Assembly (NCBI RefSeq): GCF_001544575.2
Contig: NZ_FCNY02000010.1
Location: forward strand, 1-64,000
Source of the DNA: Caballeronia cordobensis
Lineage (GTDB): Bacteria; Pseudomonadota; Gammaproteobacteria; Burkholderiales; Burkholderiaceae
Reading direction: 5' to 3'
DNA length: 64,000 nt
Part shown: in pieces, positions 50,232-59,471 of the stretch
Layout: each line of letters begins with the position of its first letter
Position numbering within the stretch: the stretch's first letter is position 1
Notes under the pieces: model-generated
Databases searched by the model: none
What the model was told of the DNA's origin: nothing
Seen by the model: only the letters and a program-made list of their open reading frames with translations
Program-made: the position numbers and the translations under genes

Positions 50232-51956
50232 CTAAGCCGCGGTAGCACGCTGATCGAGCTGCGCCTCAACAACAAATCGCGACTCAAAGTTTTTCGATGT
50301 CCCCGAGATCATCAACGATTCGCGAGCACGCGTCATCGCGACATAGAACAGCCGCCGTTCTTCCGGCTCGGTCGATTTCGGGTCTGGGACGATCGTCTCC
50401 TCGCTGCGGACAATCCAGACGTGATCCCATTCCAGCCCTTTAGAGCTGTGCAATGTCGTGAGAATGAGAGCGCCCGGCGTCGGCTCGTTGTTGTCTTGGC
50501 GCAGGAAGAGCAGCCGTTCAGCGAAACTGCCGGACAAGCGTGACAGGACGTCGTTGGTCGCCTGGATTGCGCGGATTGCCGAATCCTTTTTCGCGTACTT
50601 CAGCATCCACTCCGCGACTCCCGAGAGCGTCAGCGAATAGAACTTGCGATCGCAGAGGCTTTGCCACTCAGCGAGCCGCTTCATAAACTCGCGATAGTTC
50701 GTCGCCACGTCCTCGGGCAGCCCAAGATCAACCAGTTCCGCCCGCCCCTTCTGCGTCAGTTCCGCACCCATATCCGCGTGGAGTGTGCGTAGCTGCTGGG
50801 CGGTAAGCCCTAGGTGCGCCAAGACCGCATCTAGGCCTGTGTGTTTGATTCGCTCCACGATTTCGAGCAGATTGCACATGAGCGCGCCCTCCGGGCGGCT
50901 CAGCACGGACGCGCCCGATGCCCGGTAGTACTTGATGCCATGCGAGCGGCAAACGGACTCAAGGGGGTCCAGTATGCGGTTGGTACGCGCCAGGATCGCG
51001 CACGACTGCCCTTCCGCGAGCAACGGCCGGAGCACGTCGACCGCCGCGGTTGCCTCCTCATACTCGTCTGGATGGCGGGACGTTTGCACAGTGCCGCCCG
51101 GGCCCTTTTCCGCACGCAGCACTTTTGCGATTCGGTCAGAGTTGTTCCTAATCACCCGGTCCGCTGCGCCCAGAATCTCTGCGCGGCACCGGTAGTTGCT
51201 GCCCAAGACGACGGGCTTTGCCGCGAACGACTGGATGAACGACTCCATGCCCCGATAGCCAAGCGCCTCGCGGAACGCGTAGATGCTCTGGTCGTCGTCG
51301 CCCACGACTGTCACTGTCGAGCCAGCCTGCGCGTGCAATTCAATCCAGCGGTACTGCAGCGGGTCCGTATCCTGAAACTCGTCAACGAGCAGATAGGTGA
51401 ACGCGTATGGGGCGATGGAGCCTTGCTCCATCCCCTCAACGGCCAAACGCAGCATGTCCTGAAAATCAATCTTGCCGTTACGCGCAAGTGCGTCCTGATA
51501 GGCGTGATACAGCTCGCCGTCGGCAGTGCTCCGGTCGCACCGCCCAAAATTGGTTTTGATCTTCTCGATCGTTGGAATGACGTCTTCTGCCTTTCCGTCG
51601 CGGCCGAGTTCCTGCATCACGCGGATTAGCAGGCCAAGTCGGTCGCCATCGGAGGCGATATCGAGTGCGCGCGCACCGGGGCGTTTCAGTTGTTTGAAGG
51701 CAAGGGAATGGAAGGTGCCCGCGATAAGACGCTTTTTCACTGACTCGCCGGCGGCGGCCAAGATCCGCTCTCGCAATTCAAGCGCGGCATCCTTCGAGAA
51801 GGTGACGGCGCCGACCGTCGCGGCGCTGTCTTGTAGCAGCAGGGCTGCTTTCGTGGCGATCGTTTTCGTCTTGCCAGCACCCGGACAGGCGATCGCCACG
51901 CAATGCTGGCGCAACTGGGCGACTTCCCGTTGCTGGGGATTGAGTTCGTCCAGCAT
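50232..51956 (-). CDS. UvrD/Rep-type superfamily 1 helicase
   Basis: 574 residues. SF1A helicase motifs in order: ACPGAGKTKT (residues 23-32), TFSKDAALELRERI, LLVDEFQDTDPLQY, VVGDDDQSIYAFR, VLGSNYR, TLHSSKGLEWDHVW and RLFYVAMTRARE. It is an ATP-driven 3'-5' DNA translocase. In conjugative elements such helicases help process transferred single strands or recombination intermediates (inference). The GGAGGG site before the ATG at 51956 supports the start. Last gene of the minus-strand pair with 51967. Confidence 0.92.
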   Translation of the reverse strand: MLDELNPQQREVAQLRQHCVAIACPGAGKTKTIATKAALLLQDSAATVGAVTFSKDAALELRERILAAAGESVKKRLIAGTFHSLAFKQLKRPGARALDIASDGDRLGLLIRVMQELGRDGKAEDVIPTIEKIKTNFGRCDRSTADGELYHAYQDALARNGKIDFQDMLRLAVEGMEQGSIAPYAFTYLLVDEFQDTDPLQYRWIELHAQAGSTVTVVGDDDQSIYAFREALGYRGMESFIQSFAAKPVVLGSNYRCRAEILGAADRVIRNNSDRIAKVLRAEKGPGGTVQTSRHPDEYEEATAAVDVLRPLLAEGQSCAILARTNRILDPLESVCRSHGIKYYRASGASVLSRPEGALMCNLLEIVERIKHTGLDAVLAHLGLTAQQLRTLHADMGAELTQKGRAELVDLGLPEDVATNYREFMKRLAEWQSLCDRKFYSLTLSGVAEWMLKYAKKDSAIRAIQATNDVLSRLSGSFAERLLFLRQDNNEPTPGALILTTLHSSKGLEWDHVWIVRSEETIVPDPKSTEPEERRLFYVAMTRARESLMISGTSKNFESRFVVEAQLDQRATAA

Positions 51957-51966
51957 CGCGCCCTCC

Positions 51967-52803
51967 TTAGTTGCCGCGGACCGTCGTCATCAGCTTCAGG
52001 TGCGTCATGTACCCGCGAATGCCAAGCGGGTTGAAGCGTTTCAGAAAGTTGACGGCCTCGTCGTCCACGTCCGACTGGTCGCGAATGCCGTTCCACACCA
52101 TGAAGTCGAAGTGATCCATCGCTCGGTCGAATTTCATGATGACGCCCAGCACGCGCATCGAAAAGCGCGAATACGCTTCGACTTCGATGTCCATCGCGGG
52201 CATCGGGATCGTCGGCTCGAACACGAATTCCTTGTTGGCCCGAAGCTCCGCTTCCTTTTGCTGGCGGAAGCCTTCGGCCACGCGCAGTTGCTCGTCAACG
52301 TAGCTCTCAATACCCCCGAGCAGCTTTTCGAGCGCGCTGTTGACGACTTCCTTGTCGTTCTCGCCGAACGTCGAGCGGCCGAAACGCTGCATGTTGATGC
52401 TCATGCGATTGATGTACGGCCACCATTGTTCGAACAGCGGCTTCAGGCGGGTATGGTTCAGACGCACGCGTGCGGTCACGACTGCCGCGCCCGAAAGCTG
52501 GCGGTCAAGCAATTGACGGCCGATCTCGCGGCGGCGCTTGATGATGGCGATACGCTCGGCGGCAGGCAGATCGCGGAACAGCTTTCGCGTCTTGGCAACT
52601 TCCGCCCGTTTCATGTCGGCGTCGTCGGTGGAGATCACGCCTTCTTTCTGGAGGCGGTCTGCGTCGGCCTCCATCTGCGTCAACTCACGCTCGAGCTCAC
52701 CGTCGTCCGCGCCGTCGGTCGTCAGCGGCGCCTCGACCGTACCTTGTTCAAGGGCGCTCAGCGCGACTTTCTGTTCACTGCCAGGTTCGACAACCGTGCT
52801 CAT
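51967..52803 (-). CDS. Hypothetical protein of the transfer region
   Basis: 278 residues. The N-terminus is acidic with a coiled-coil-like segment (LERELTQMEADADRLQKEGV). The C-terminal part (LGVIMKFDRAMDHFDFMVWN, then RFNPLGIRGYMTHLKLM) recalls helical unknown proteins of conjugative elements. AGGAG lies 9 nt before the ATG. It is 10 nt upstream of the helicase gene, so the two form a unit separate from the T4SS operon (terminator at 53007). Confidence 0.6.
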   Translation of the reverse strand: MSTVVEPGSEQKVALSALEQGTVEAPLTTDGADDGELERELTQMEADADRLQKEGVISTDDADMKRAEVAKTRKLFRDLPAAERIAIIKRRREIGRQLLDRQLSGAAVVTARVRLNHTRLKPLFEQWWPYINRMSINMQRFGRSTFGENDKEVVNSALEKLLGGIESYVDEQLRVAEGFRQQKEAELRANKEFVFEPTIPMPAMDIEVEAYSRFSMRVLGVIMKFDRAMDHFDFMVWNGIRDQSDVDDEAVNFLKRFNPLGIRGYMTHLKLMTTVRGN

Positions 52804-53006
52804 TCGCCATTTCTCCTGTCTGGACCGCGTCGGTCCCGTTTCATCGTTGAGGATCAGGCAAGCGAAGCGCGTTGCCCATCTTCAACATTGTTGCGGCGGT
52901 GGCAACGTTAAGAAGCTCGAAACGGTGGCTATTTAAAGCGCCTTTCACCGAATTATCGGTGCGCATCTGGGCAAGAGGTCTTGAGAACCGTGGCGGAAAA
53001 AATAAA

Positions 53007-53036
53007 GGCAACGCTATCTATCCGATTAGCGTTGCC
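53007..53036 (-). terminator. Terminator at the end of the T4SS operon
   Basis: GGCAACGCTA and its reverse complement (53007-53016 / 53027-53036) form a perfect 10-bp stem. On the minus strand it is followed by TTTATTTTTT. It ends the transcript that begins at virB11 (63673) and runs to 53092. Confidence 0.9.
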
Positions 53037-53091
53037 CGAGGGACCGAAGCAAATTCTGATGTGCTGCTAATGCAAGTCGCGATGTTTCCTC

Positions 53092-53706
53092 TTATCTGGA
53101 CGACTGGAAGGACTCTGCAGCTTTCCACAGCAGGCCTCCAAGGAGGGCGGCAACGGCTACCCAATAGCCGACCAAGACAGGCAACGGAACCACCAGCACC
53201 GCGAACAGCGTGCCGGTCACGAGCAGCAGCCCGTGCCCCGCCAGATGGAAAGACAGGGGACTCACGAAGCCCGCAGCCGACGCTTTAATCTTGCGGCGCG
53301 CCGCGCCGTCGATGAACATGCCGATCGCAAAAAGCAGCGTCCCGATGATCCACATCTTCATCACCATCGCGCGGAACAACATCCGGTACACCAGCAGCCA
53401 GAAGTTCTCGGTCCAGGTATGGGCGAAAGACGAGAAGCCTCCATCGTCCAAGCCGCCTACCTTTCCGGAGGCATTCAGCGTGCGGTGCAGCAGCCCGCTA
53501 TCGACGAATGCGCGGCGGAACTCTTCGTTGGCACTGCGCATCGCGCGGTCGACCCGGTCCTGCCCGACTGACTCAACGAGAGAATGCGTTTCCGCTTCCG
53601 GCACCTCGAATAGCTTACGCTCCGGGATCGCCGGCATGACCGCGATGGCTAGCACCGGCACGAGCAGAAACCACACCTTGATGTGCGAACCGAACCGGCT
53701 AGCCAT
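53092..53706 (-). CDS. Conjugative-element membrane protein, DUF4400-like
   Basis: 204 residues. Three to four TM helices: near residues 9-26, 105-132 and 155-195 (VWFLLVPVLAIAVMP; MWIIGTLLFAIGMFIDG; LLLVTGTLFAVLVVPLPVLV). The loop DGAARRKIKASAAGFVSPLS fits the DUF4400 pattern found in conjugative elements. It is the last gene of the T4SS operon and overlaps the upstream stop by 8 nt. Exact role unknown. Confidence 0.6.
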   Translation of the reverse strand: MASRFGSHIKVWFLLVPVLAIAVMPAIPERKLFEVPEAETHSLVESVGQDRVDRAMRSANEEFRRAFVDSGLLHRTLNASGKVGGLDDGGFSSFAHTWTENFWLLVYRMLFRAMVMKMWIIGTLLFAIGMFIDGAARRKIKASAAGFVSPLSFHLAGHGLLLVTGTLFAVLVVPLPVLVGYWVAVAALLGGLLWKAAESFQSSR

Positions 53707-53953
53707 GTAGCACCTTGACTAGCATGAGGGCGGGCACCGCGACGAGTGCCATCAGTCCGCCCCAAAACAGCGCCGGCCGGAATTCGGCGATTGTTGCCAA
53801 CGCGTAGCATCGCGCCCCCGCGCCGTAAGTGAATTCCTCGGGCACGGCCGCGTTAACGTCGCCATCGAATGCCGCAGCCGTATCGCGCGCCCGCTGAGCC
53901 GTGCGCGGCTCAACTCCCGACAGCTTCGCTATGATCGTAACGGTGAGCGACAT
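53699..53953 (-). CDS. Small membrane protein of the transfer operon
   Basis: 84 residues. One C-terminal TM helix (ALFWGGLMALVAVPALMLVK). The N-terminal cytoplasmic part contains LSGVEPRTAQRARDTAAAFD. It overlaps both neighbours (44 nt upstream, 8 nt downstream), supporting co-translation. No family recognised. Confidence 0.6.
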   Translation of the reverse strand: MSLTVTIIAKLSGVEPRTAQRARDTAAAFDGDVNAAVPEEFTYGAGARCYALATIAEFRPALFWGGLMALVAVPALMLVKVLHG

Positions 53954-54428
53954 CGTATTCCTCGAAGTAACGGCGGAAGGCTTCTCCTTGAAGCACGCGT
54001 GCGGCGAGCTGGAACGCGGCGGTGCGCTCAGTGATCTCGTCCGGGCAACGCTCATCGACCATCTCGAACTGGTACTCGAAGTGGCGTGCTTCGAACGCGG
54101 GAATTGCCTCGACCATCGGGCACCACACCGACACCTTGTCGCCAAACCGCGCGACAAGCCGGCGAGCGTATAAAGCCTTCGATGGCTCGAATAGACCTTG
54201 CATGAACGCGATATGCTGGTCGCCCGTGCGCTTCGCGCGCCGGAAGCCATCGAGCGCCGATTCGATCATCTCCGCGGCCAGCGGCCCTTTGTCTCCCATA
54301 AACCGCTCCCCGATGAAGTCGGCCACACGCGAGCACGCAAGCTCCAGCTCCGGTGCGACATTGAAGACCGCAACCAGCCTGTGCGAGAGCTTGTGATCGC
54401 GAATGATGTTTTTATATGCAGCGGACAT
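53910..54428 (-). CDS. Hypothetical protein of the transfer operon
   Basis: 172 residues, soluble. The frame is uninterrupted and the ATG at 54428 follows the coupling-protein stop by 10 nt. Blocks such as RVADFIGERFMGDKGPLAAE and VWCPMVEAIPAFEARHFEYQ belong to no family known to me. Position between the coupling protein and small membrane proteins suggests a transfer-associated role. Confidence 0.6.
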   Translation of the reverse strand: MSAAYKNIIRDHKLSHRLVAVFNVAPELELACSRVADFIGERFMGDKGPLAAEMIESALDGFRRAKRTGDQHIAFMQGLFEPSKALYARRLVARFGDKVSVWCPMVEAIPAFEARHFEYQFEMVDERCPDEITERTAAFQLAARVLQGEAFRRYFEEYDVAHRYDHSEAVGS

Positions 54429-54438
54429 AACTTGTGTT

Positions 54439-56310
54439 TTAGCCTTCGATGATAGGAATTCGACCTTGATACACTGCACCGCCAGAGATGCGCATGAAGT
54501 ACTGCAGATTCGGCAAACTGTGAAGCAGCTTCACGGGAATGAGCGGCACCTTCTCCAGCTGAATGGACCTGGACTGCGAGCCACTAAATTCGAGCGCATG
54601 CGCCTCGGTCGTGGTATTAGTGCTGTTAGACACGTTCACCACGCGGATCGCAGTCTCTCCGACCTTGTCCGAGAACCACTTTGCTGTATCCGAGTCCTCT
54701 AGTCTAAGCACCACTTGATTGTTGAGGTTACCCAAAACCTGCAGCATTTTCGCTGCGTTTCCCAGTTTCGCTTCGAGGTCGGCACGCGCCTGGAACGCAA
54801 CGAACGCCTTGAACCCTGCTCCGCGGCCCTTGTTCAGGATTTGAATCACCTGCTCGTTGATCGCCTCTGCGATCTCATCGATGATGAGCACTACATCGGG
54901 CTTCTCGGCATAGAAGTTGTAGATCGCACCGCAGACGGCCGCCACGTCCGACAGCGCCATCGAAGCAATCGCTTTTTGCACGATGTTGTTCGAAAGTGAG
55001 TCGAGTCCCATGTACAAAACCGCCTTCTGCTTAATGATCTTGTCGATATCCCATATCTCGCGCTCGTCCTCGAAGTCGTCCGCTTTCGGCGCGAGCATGA
55101 GGCCCGTTTCCCCGGTCGCGAGCATCTGTAGCAGCGGCAACGCGGACGCGATGATCTTCATGTAGTGCTCGCGATCGTGGGTGTGCGTGGCGATCAGCCC
55201 GTCGATCGTCTCGTGCCCGCGGTCGTGAGCGGCAAAGCGGTCGAGATATAACTTCACCATCCCGTCAATCAGCGAAGCGTCGTTGCGGCGCTGTGCGTCT
55301 TTCACGGTCGCGGTGACGGTCAGTTCTTCCCAATCGGTTAGGCCGTTCTCGATGAAAAATCGTCGCAGCCCACGGTCCAGCAGATTGCCAATGCCTGACT
55401 GTGCGTATTTGAGAATCGAGCGCAAATTAGGCTTGTCGCCCACATATAGCTCACCTTTCACGGCGCGGTCGATGAAGAGAAACGCGAAGTCACGGAACTG
55501 GCCTTCTTCCATCAACTGCGCGATGCGCGACGGGATTTCCGACGGCTGCGACCAGTTTTCAAGCGGGTTCAGGCGGATCGACTCATGCGGCTTCGCCTGA
55601 TTGAAGTACAGGAACTTGCGCCCGGTGCGCGCGCATTCCTTCTCCACGCGCTTTTTCCACTCGTCATCGTTCTTCGGGTCGACGATGATCAGGACATCCT
55701 TCGGGTTGTGGATCACTTGAGTGGAGATGACTTCGTAGGTGCGGGTCTTTCCCGCGCCAGTCGTGCCCGCCACCAGCGTGTGGCCGCCCATCGCCTTATA
55801 GTGAAACGGCACCTCGACCTTCTTCTGCTCCATCCCGTGGATCCAGGACGATCCCTGCGGCATGCGATCGCGAATGCTGTCGCGTGGACCGAATAGCCGC
55901 TCGATGCGCTCCTCCACCGACCGGCCTATCTCCGTTTTCGACAGCCACTTCGGCAACGACGGAATGTCGGTTACGGGCATCCGGAGGATTTCGTGGGCAA
56001 TCTGCGTATGCTTCTGCGTCCACTCATATCCGATGCCCAGATACATCGAGTCCGCTCTTTTCCGCATCGCGTTTTGCGTGGCGAGAAGCTTTTCGATTTG
56101 AATTTTGCTCAGCCATTTCGTTGAGATGGCCATTCGAAAGCTCAGCGCCTTCCATATCTGCAGCGCGCGTATCGAGAGGAGCGCCACACCGGCCAGCGCG
56201 AACGCCCAGCCGTACGGCATTCCAGATATCAGAATGCCAACTATGACGATTGGCCAAACGAGAAACGGACGGAACTCGTAGATCGGACGGAAGTGATTGA
56301 CGTAGTTCAT
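54439..56310 (-). CDS. traD: Type IV coupling protein, TraD/VirD4 family
   Basis: 623 residues. Two N-terminal TM helices (residues 17-50) anchor it in the inner membrane. Walker A GTTGAGKT lies at 182-189. Walker B VVLIIDEIAEA and the GRGAGFKAFVAFQARADLEA segment follow in the C-terminal third. The layout matches the conjugative coupling factor TraD of ICE/IncHI-type systems. It docks the relaxosome to the secretion channel and pumps DNA. The start overlaps the relaxase-like gene by 4 nt. Confidence 0.92.
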   Translation of the reverse strand: MNYVNHFRPIYEFRPFLVWPIVIVGILISGMPYGWAFALAGVALLSIRALQIWKALSFRMAISTKWLSKIQIEKLLATQNAMRKRADSMYLGIGYEWTQKHTQIAHEILRMPVTDIPSLPKWLSKTEIGRSVEERIERLFGPRDSIRDRMPQGSSWIHGMEQKKVEVPFHYKAMGGHTLVAGTTGAGKTRTYEVISTQVIHNPKDVLIIVDPKNDDEWKKRVEKECARTGRKFLYFNQAKPHESIRLNPLENWSQPSEIPSRIAQLMEEGQFRDFAFLFIDRAVKGELYVGDKPNLRSILKYAQSGIGNLLDRGLRRFFIENGLTDWEELTVTATVKDAQRRNDASLIDGMVKLYLDRFAAHDRGHETIDGLIATHTHDREHYMKIIASALPLLQMLATGETGLMLAPKADDFEDEREIWDIDKIIKQKAVLYMGLDSLSNNIVQKAIASMALSDVAAVCGAIYNFYAEKPDVVLIIDEIAEAINEQVIQILNKGRGAGFKAFVAFQARADLEAKLGNAAKMLQVLGNLNNQVVLRLEDSDTAKWFSDKVGETAIRVVNVSNSTNTTTEAHALEFSGSQSRSIQLEKVPLIPVKLLHSLPNLQYFMRISGGAVYQGRIPIIEG

Positions 56311-57665
56311 GCCCCGGGTCGCTCCACGATGAGACGGCCGGCGCGCTCAACAATGCAGATGTCATTGCCGTGTGCGCGCATGAGCAAGCTGCGCTTCTTG
56401 AGTTGTTCGACGAGCGTATCGCTTGTGATGCCGTAGCCGCCGACGAGCCGCTTCTTGACGGCCAGCCCCTTCTCTTCCCACGTCACTTCCGCCCTCCCGG
56501 TCGCCACGTCGCCAGCAAGGGCTTTGAAAAACTCTTTCAGCATTGCAGCGCCGGGTCCCAGGAGTTCCGCTAATTCTTCGTCAGACGGCCCGACCCTATT
56601 TGCATTGCTCCTCGCTGGACGCGCTTCGGCGGGATCGACCGGCGCCGGACGCGACGCAGGCGCGCTCGTGCCGGTCGAAGGCTCAGACGCAGCCGCACCC
56701 CCGGCCTGTGCTTCGCTGCGCTCCAACGCATCGAGCAACGACTGAGAGAATTTCGGCGCAGAAGCGCTCGCCTGCTCGGAGTCTGCCGTTGCTCCAACAA
56801 CGGCAGACGGCGGCTCTGACGTAGTCGCCGGCGGTACTGACGCCGTCGTGGCGGTCGACCGTGCTGGGTCCACCGACGGATCGACACTGGCCGGGGTGGG
56901 CGACGCGACGAACTGCGGCTCCAGGGCGAGCGCGACGTGCACGGCTGAGGGAACGTCATACTTCACCGGTGCGAACACGGCGCGCTGTGCCTTGCGCTCG
57001 AAGTCCCCTGCAACGTCCATCGCCTGGCGCACGACCTTGTGGACGAGGGGCTCGAAGCCTTGGGGGCTGCGCTCCGGATTGATCGCGTTGAAGAGGTCGT
57101 CCAGCACCGCTGTGTCGAACCCGGAGAGCAGTTCGGGTGAGATGACGGTCTGGGCGAACATGGCGGTGCGCATGCGCTCGTTCTTTAGTGGCGTCACACG
57201 CCGCTCAACCGCGAACTGACCGGCCCCGATCCACGTGCCAAACGCCCCGTGCGCCGCCGGATTCCATTTCGTGCGGTCGGAAAGCCGCACCATTTCAAAG
57301 TGACGAAACGGCTCGTCCAACAGCGAGCACGCAGCGGCCAAGAAGACAGCGTAGTTGTATTGAGGCTCCAACCGGCGACGCTTATCAGACGTGAGGTCAG
57401 CCGCGAACTTCTGCCCACCCGCAAGCCGCATTGCATAGAAGGTCGATTCGATCGTCGCTCGGAATGCACCGCCCGGCTCGCAATGCAACTCGGGCGTCAG
57501 CGGCATAGACGAAAACCAATTCGCGCAGCGACGTAACACTGCAAGCCACTTACGCGCGAATTCCGTTTCAGTACTCTCGTTAGCGCATTGACGAACAAGC
57601 TCAATGCGCTTGAGGTGCGTAGCGAACAGGTCCTCGGCAAGGATTGCTTGGTGAGCGGCGATCAT
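56307..57665 (-). CDS. MobH/TraI_2-type relaxase-like protein lacking the HD residues
   Basis: 452 residues. Residues 45-130 match the TraI_2 domain: WFSSMPLTPELHCEPGGAFR and NYAVFLAAACSLLDEPFRHF. In active MobH relaxases these read ...HHHAxxGGLLxHTLE and ...LHDLGK. Here the second His (RATIE instead of RHTLE) and the HD pair (SL instead of HD) are gone, so the metal site should not form. A Pro/Ser/Ala-rich linker (250-345) leads to a C-terminal domain (EVTWEEKGLAVKKRLVGGYG) like TraI_2_C. It may have become a structural relaxosome part, with the catalytic relaxase elsewhere. It overlaps both neighbours by 4 nt. Confidence 0.75.
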   Translation of the reverse strand: MIAAHQAILAEDLFATHLKRIELVRQCANESTETEFARKWLAVLRRCANWFSSMPLTPELHCEPGGAFRATIESTFYAMRLAGGQKFAADLTSDKRRRLEPQYNYAVFLAAACSLLDEPFRHFEMVRLSDRTKWNPAAHGAFGTWIGAGQFAVERRVTPLKNERMRTAMFAQTVISPELLSGFDTAVLDDLFNAINPERSPQGFEPLVHKVVRQAMDVAGDFERKAQRAVFAPVKYDVPSAVHVALALEPQFVASPTPASVDPSVDPARSTATTASVPPATTSEPPSAVVGATADSEQASASAPKFSQSLLDALERSEAQAGGAAASEPSTGTSAPASRPAPVDPAEARPARSNANRVGPSDEELAELLGPGAAMLKEFFKALAGDVATGRAEVTWEEKGLAVKKRLVGGYGITSDTLVEQLKKRSLLMRAHGNDICIVERAGRLIVERPGA

Positions 57666-58684
57666 GGAATGAAACCCTTCGCCAGCTTCAGCGCTGCAGT
57701 GCCGGTTGCGCTTGCGCCGCCGCCAAAGATCGCCGCAAGCTTCGGAATCTCGAGCGACAACAAAAGGATGAATATCGCCAAATTGAAGACATACATCGCG
57801 TTCACCGTTGTTGCCCCACCAACGTCAGACGCCTTCGACACCGCGTCGCCGATTGAGGACCCGACGAGTTTCATCAAAATCGCAACGACGACGACATACA
57901 TTCCTGCGCTGATCATCCAGTCCAGCCACTTAACAAAGTAGTTGCGGGTGTAGGACGAGAATGCGAGAGCGATCGCAATCGGCCCCAGCACAATCCCGAT
58001 AGCCGATTGGATCTGCCCTACTGCCGAGTAGTAAATGAAGACGATCGCCGCCAAGCACATGAAGAACGCGGCGAGCAACATGACCGCCGCATCAGACAGG
58101 ACCGCTGGGATGTTCAAAATCCTAATTGACTTCAACTTCTCCTTTAGCCCGTCAAAGATGACGCCTGCCAAATGCGCCATCTGGCCACCCGTCGAGGAAT
58201 CGGACGCGCCACTGATATGTGCTGCCAGATCCTTAAACCATGTCCAGAACCCGCTCGCACTCGACGTGTAGCCGAGGTATAGCGCGACGAAGATGCCGAG
58301 TACAGCGACCTCCTCGAATAGGTTGACCCAAGCAGAGATCGGATGATGCGTGCCGGCAAATCGAACGCCGACGAGCACCAGCGAGATGACGCCCAAACCC
58401 CAGGCGAACTTGTTCGCCTCGTCCATCACGCCAGAACTCGCAGTAATCGCGTTGGGTATCAAATTGCCTACTAGCGAATCTATCTGCGTGACTGCCGTCT
58501 GTGCGCCCTTGCCGAAGTCTCCATCCGGACTAGCAAGCGCCGCCGCCCCAGCGGCCGTCGCAGAACTTGGCGAAGCGTTAGCCGCTTGCGCGAACGCGCC
58601 AGTCTGAAAGATCACCATGGCGACGATCGTTGCCAGGAGCAGGACAACTGTCCTCAGCGTGACCATTAATGAATATGCCATCAC
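57662..58684 (-). CDS. trbL: VirB6/TrbL-family inner-membrane channel protein
   Basis: 340 residues. An N-terminal signal sequence (residues 1-33), then about six TM helices, including AAFFMCLAAIVFIYYSAVGQ and IALAFSSYTRNYFVKWLDWM, which match the conserved VirB6/TrbL core. It is an integral part of the T4SS inner-membrane complex. The first ATG at 58684 overlaps the VirB5 stop by 4 nt; a later ATG (residue 7) is possible. Confidence 0.88.
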   Translation of the reverse strand: MMAYSLMVTLRTVVLLLATIVAMVIFQTGAFAQAANASPSSATAAGAAALASPDGDFGKGAQTAVTQIDSLVGNLIPNAITASSGVMDEANKFAWGLGVISLVLVGVRFAGTHHPISAWVNLFEEVAVLGIFVALYLGYTSSASGFWTWFKDLAAHISGASDSSTGGQMAHLAGVIFDGLKEKLKSIRILNIPAVLSDAAVMLLAAFFMCLAAIVFIYYSAVGQIQSAIGIVLGPIAIALAFSSYTRNYFVKWLDWMISAGMYVVVVAILMKLVGSSIGDAVSKASDVGGATTVNAMYVFNLAIFILLLSLEIPKLAAIFGGGASATGTAALKLAKGFIP

Positions 58685-59448
58685 TGCCCCAGTACTTTTG
58701 ACGACCCAATTTGAGCGTCGAAGGCAGCGCGCTGCTGGTCCTGCTTAGCTTTGAGAGACGCTTGCGCCGCATTGCTAGCCTGCTGATCTACGACCGTCGC
58801 CGAATCCTTCACGGCATCGCTTCGCTGCTTCGCTGCCATCATCGTCAGAAGGTCGCTGTTCTGACTGGAGATGATGTCCAGCATGTGGGTGGTCAACTGT
58901 GCAGTGGCTTCCATCGTCGGCGACATGTTCAGTTGGTCCTGAATTTCTTGCCGGCGCTTTGCGAGCGCGCTGACGTGCGAGATGACGTCGTTGCCCTGCT
59001 GGAAAAGCTGCTTGGCCGTCTTGTCGTTGTTCTGCAGCAGGGTGTTCTGGTCCGTGAACCACTGTTCCGGCGTTTTGCCCGACTGCGTGATAAGCGCCTG
59101 AACCTTGCTTGCGTATTCCGCGTTGTTTTGCAGCCCGCCGTACAGGTCCTTCAGCGCATCCGTGTATTTCGACAGGCTGGTGATATCGCTGGTGATGCTC
59201 TTAAACTGAGCCAGCATGGCCGACGGATCCAGGTTGGTCGCCTGCTTCAACTGGTTGAGCATCATCTGATATTGGTACACGAGGTTTGAATCCTGATAGA
59301 CCTCACCCTTCACGGCGGCCGCCGCCGTCATCGTGTTTTGAATGAAATTCGATGCGTCGAAGACCGGCATGTTCGCGTGCGCGTGTTGCACGAATCCCAG
59401 CGTCAAAACGCCGGTGGCTGCGACGCAGCGGAGCAGTTTTTTCATCAT
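58681..59448 (-). CDS. trbJ: VirB5/TrbJ-family pilus protein
   Basis: 255 residues. Signal peptide residues 1-25 (ending AHA). The mature part is helical: VYQYQMMLNQLKQATNLDPS and RRQEIQDQLNMSPTMEATAQ match TrbJ proteins. The minor pilus component acts at the pilus tip or its assembly. AAAGG lies 7 nt before the ATG at 59448. Position after VirB4 follows the Ti-plasmid trb order. Confidence 0.88.
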   Translation of the reverse strand: MMKKLLRCVAATGVLTLGFVQHAHANMPVFDASNFIQNTMTAAAAVKGEVYQDSNLVYQYQMMLNQLKQATNLDPSAMLAQFKSITSDITSLSKYTDALKDLYGGLQNNAEYASKVQALITQSGKTPEQWFTDQNTLLQNNDKTAKQLFQQGNDVISHVSALAKRRQEIQDQLNMSPTMEATAQLTTHMLDIISSQNSDLLTMMAAKQRSDAVKDSATVVDQQASNAAQASLKAKQDQQRAAFDAQIGSSKVLGQ

Positions 59449-59471
59449 GGCGATACCTTTATCTAATGCGT

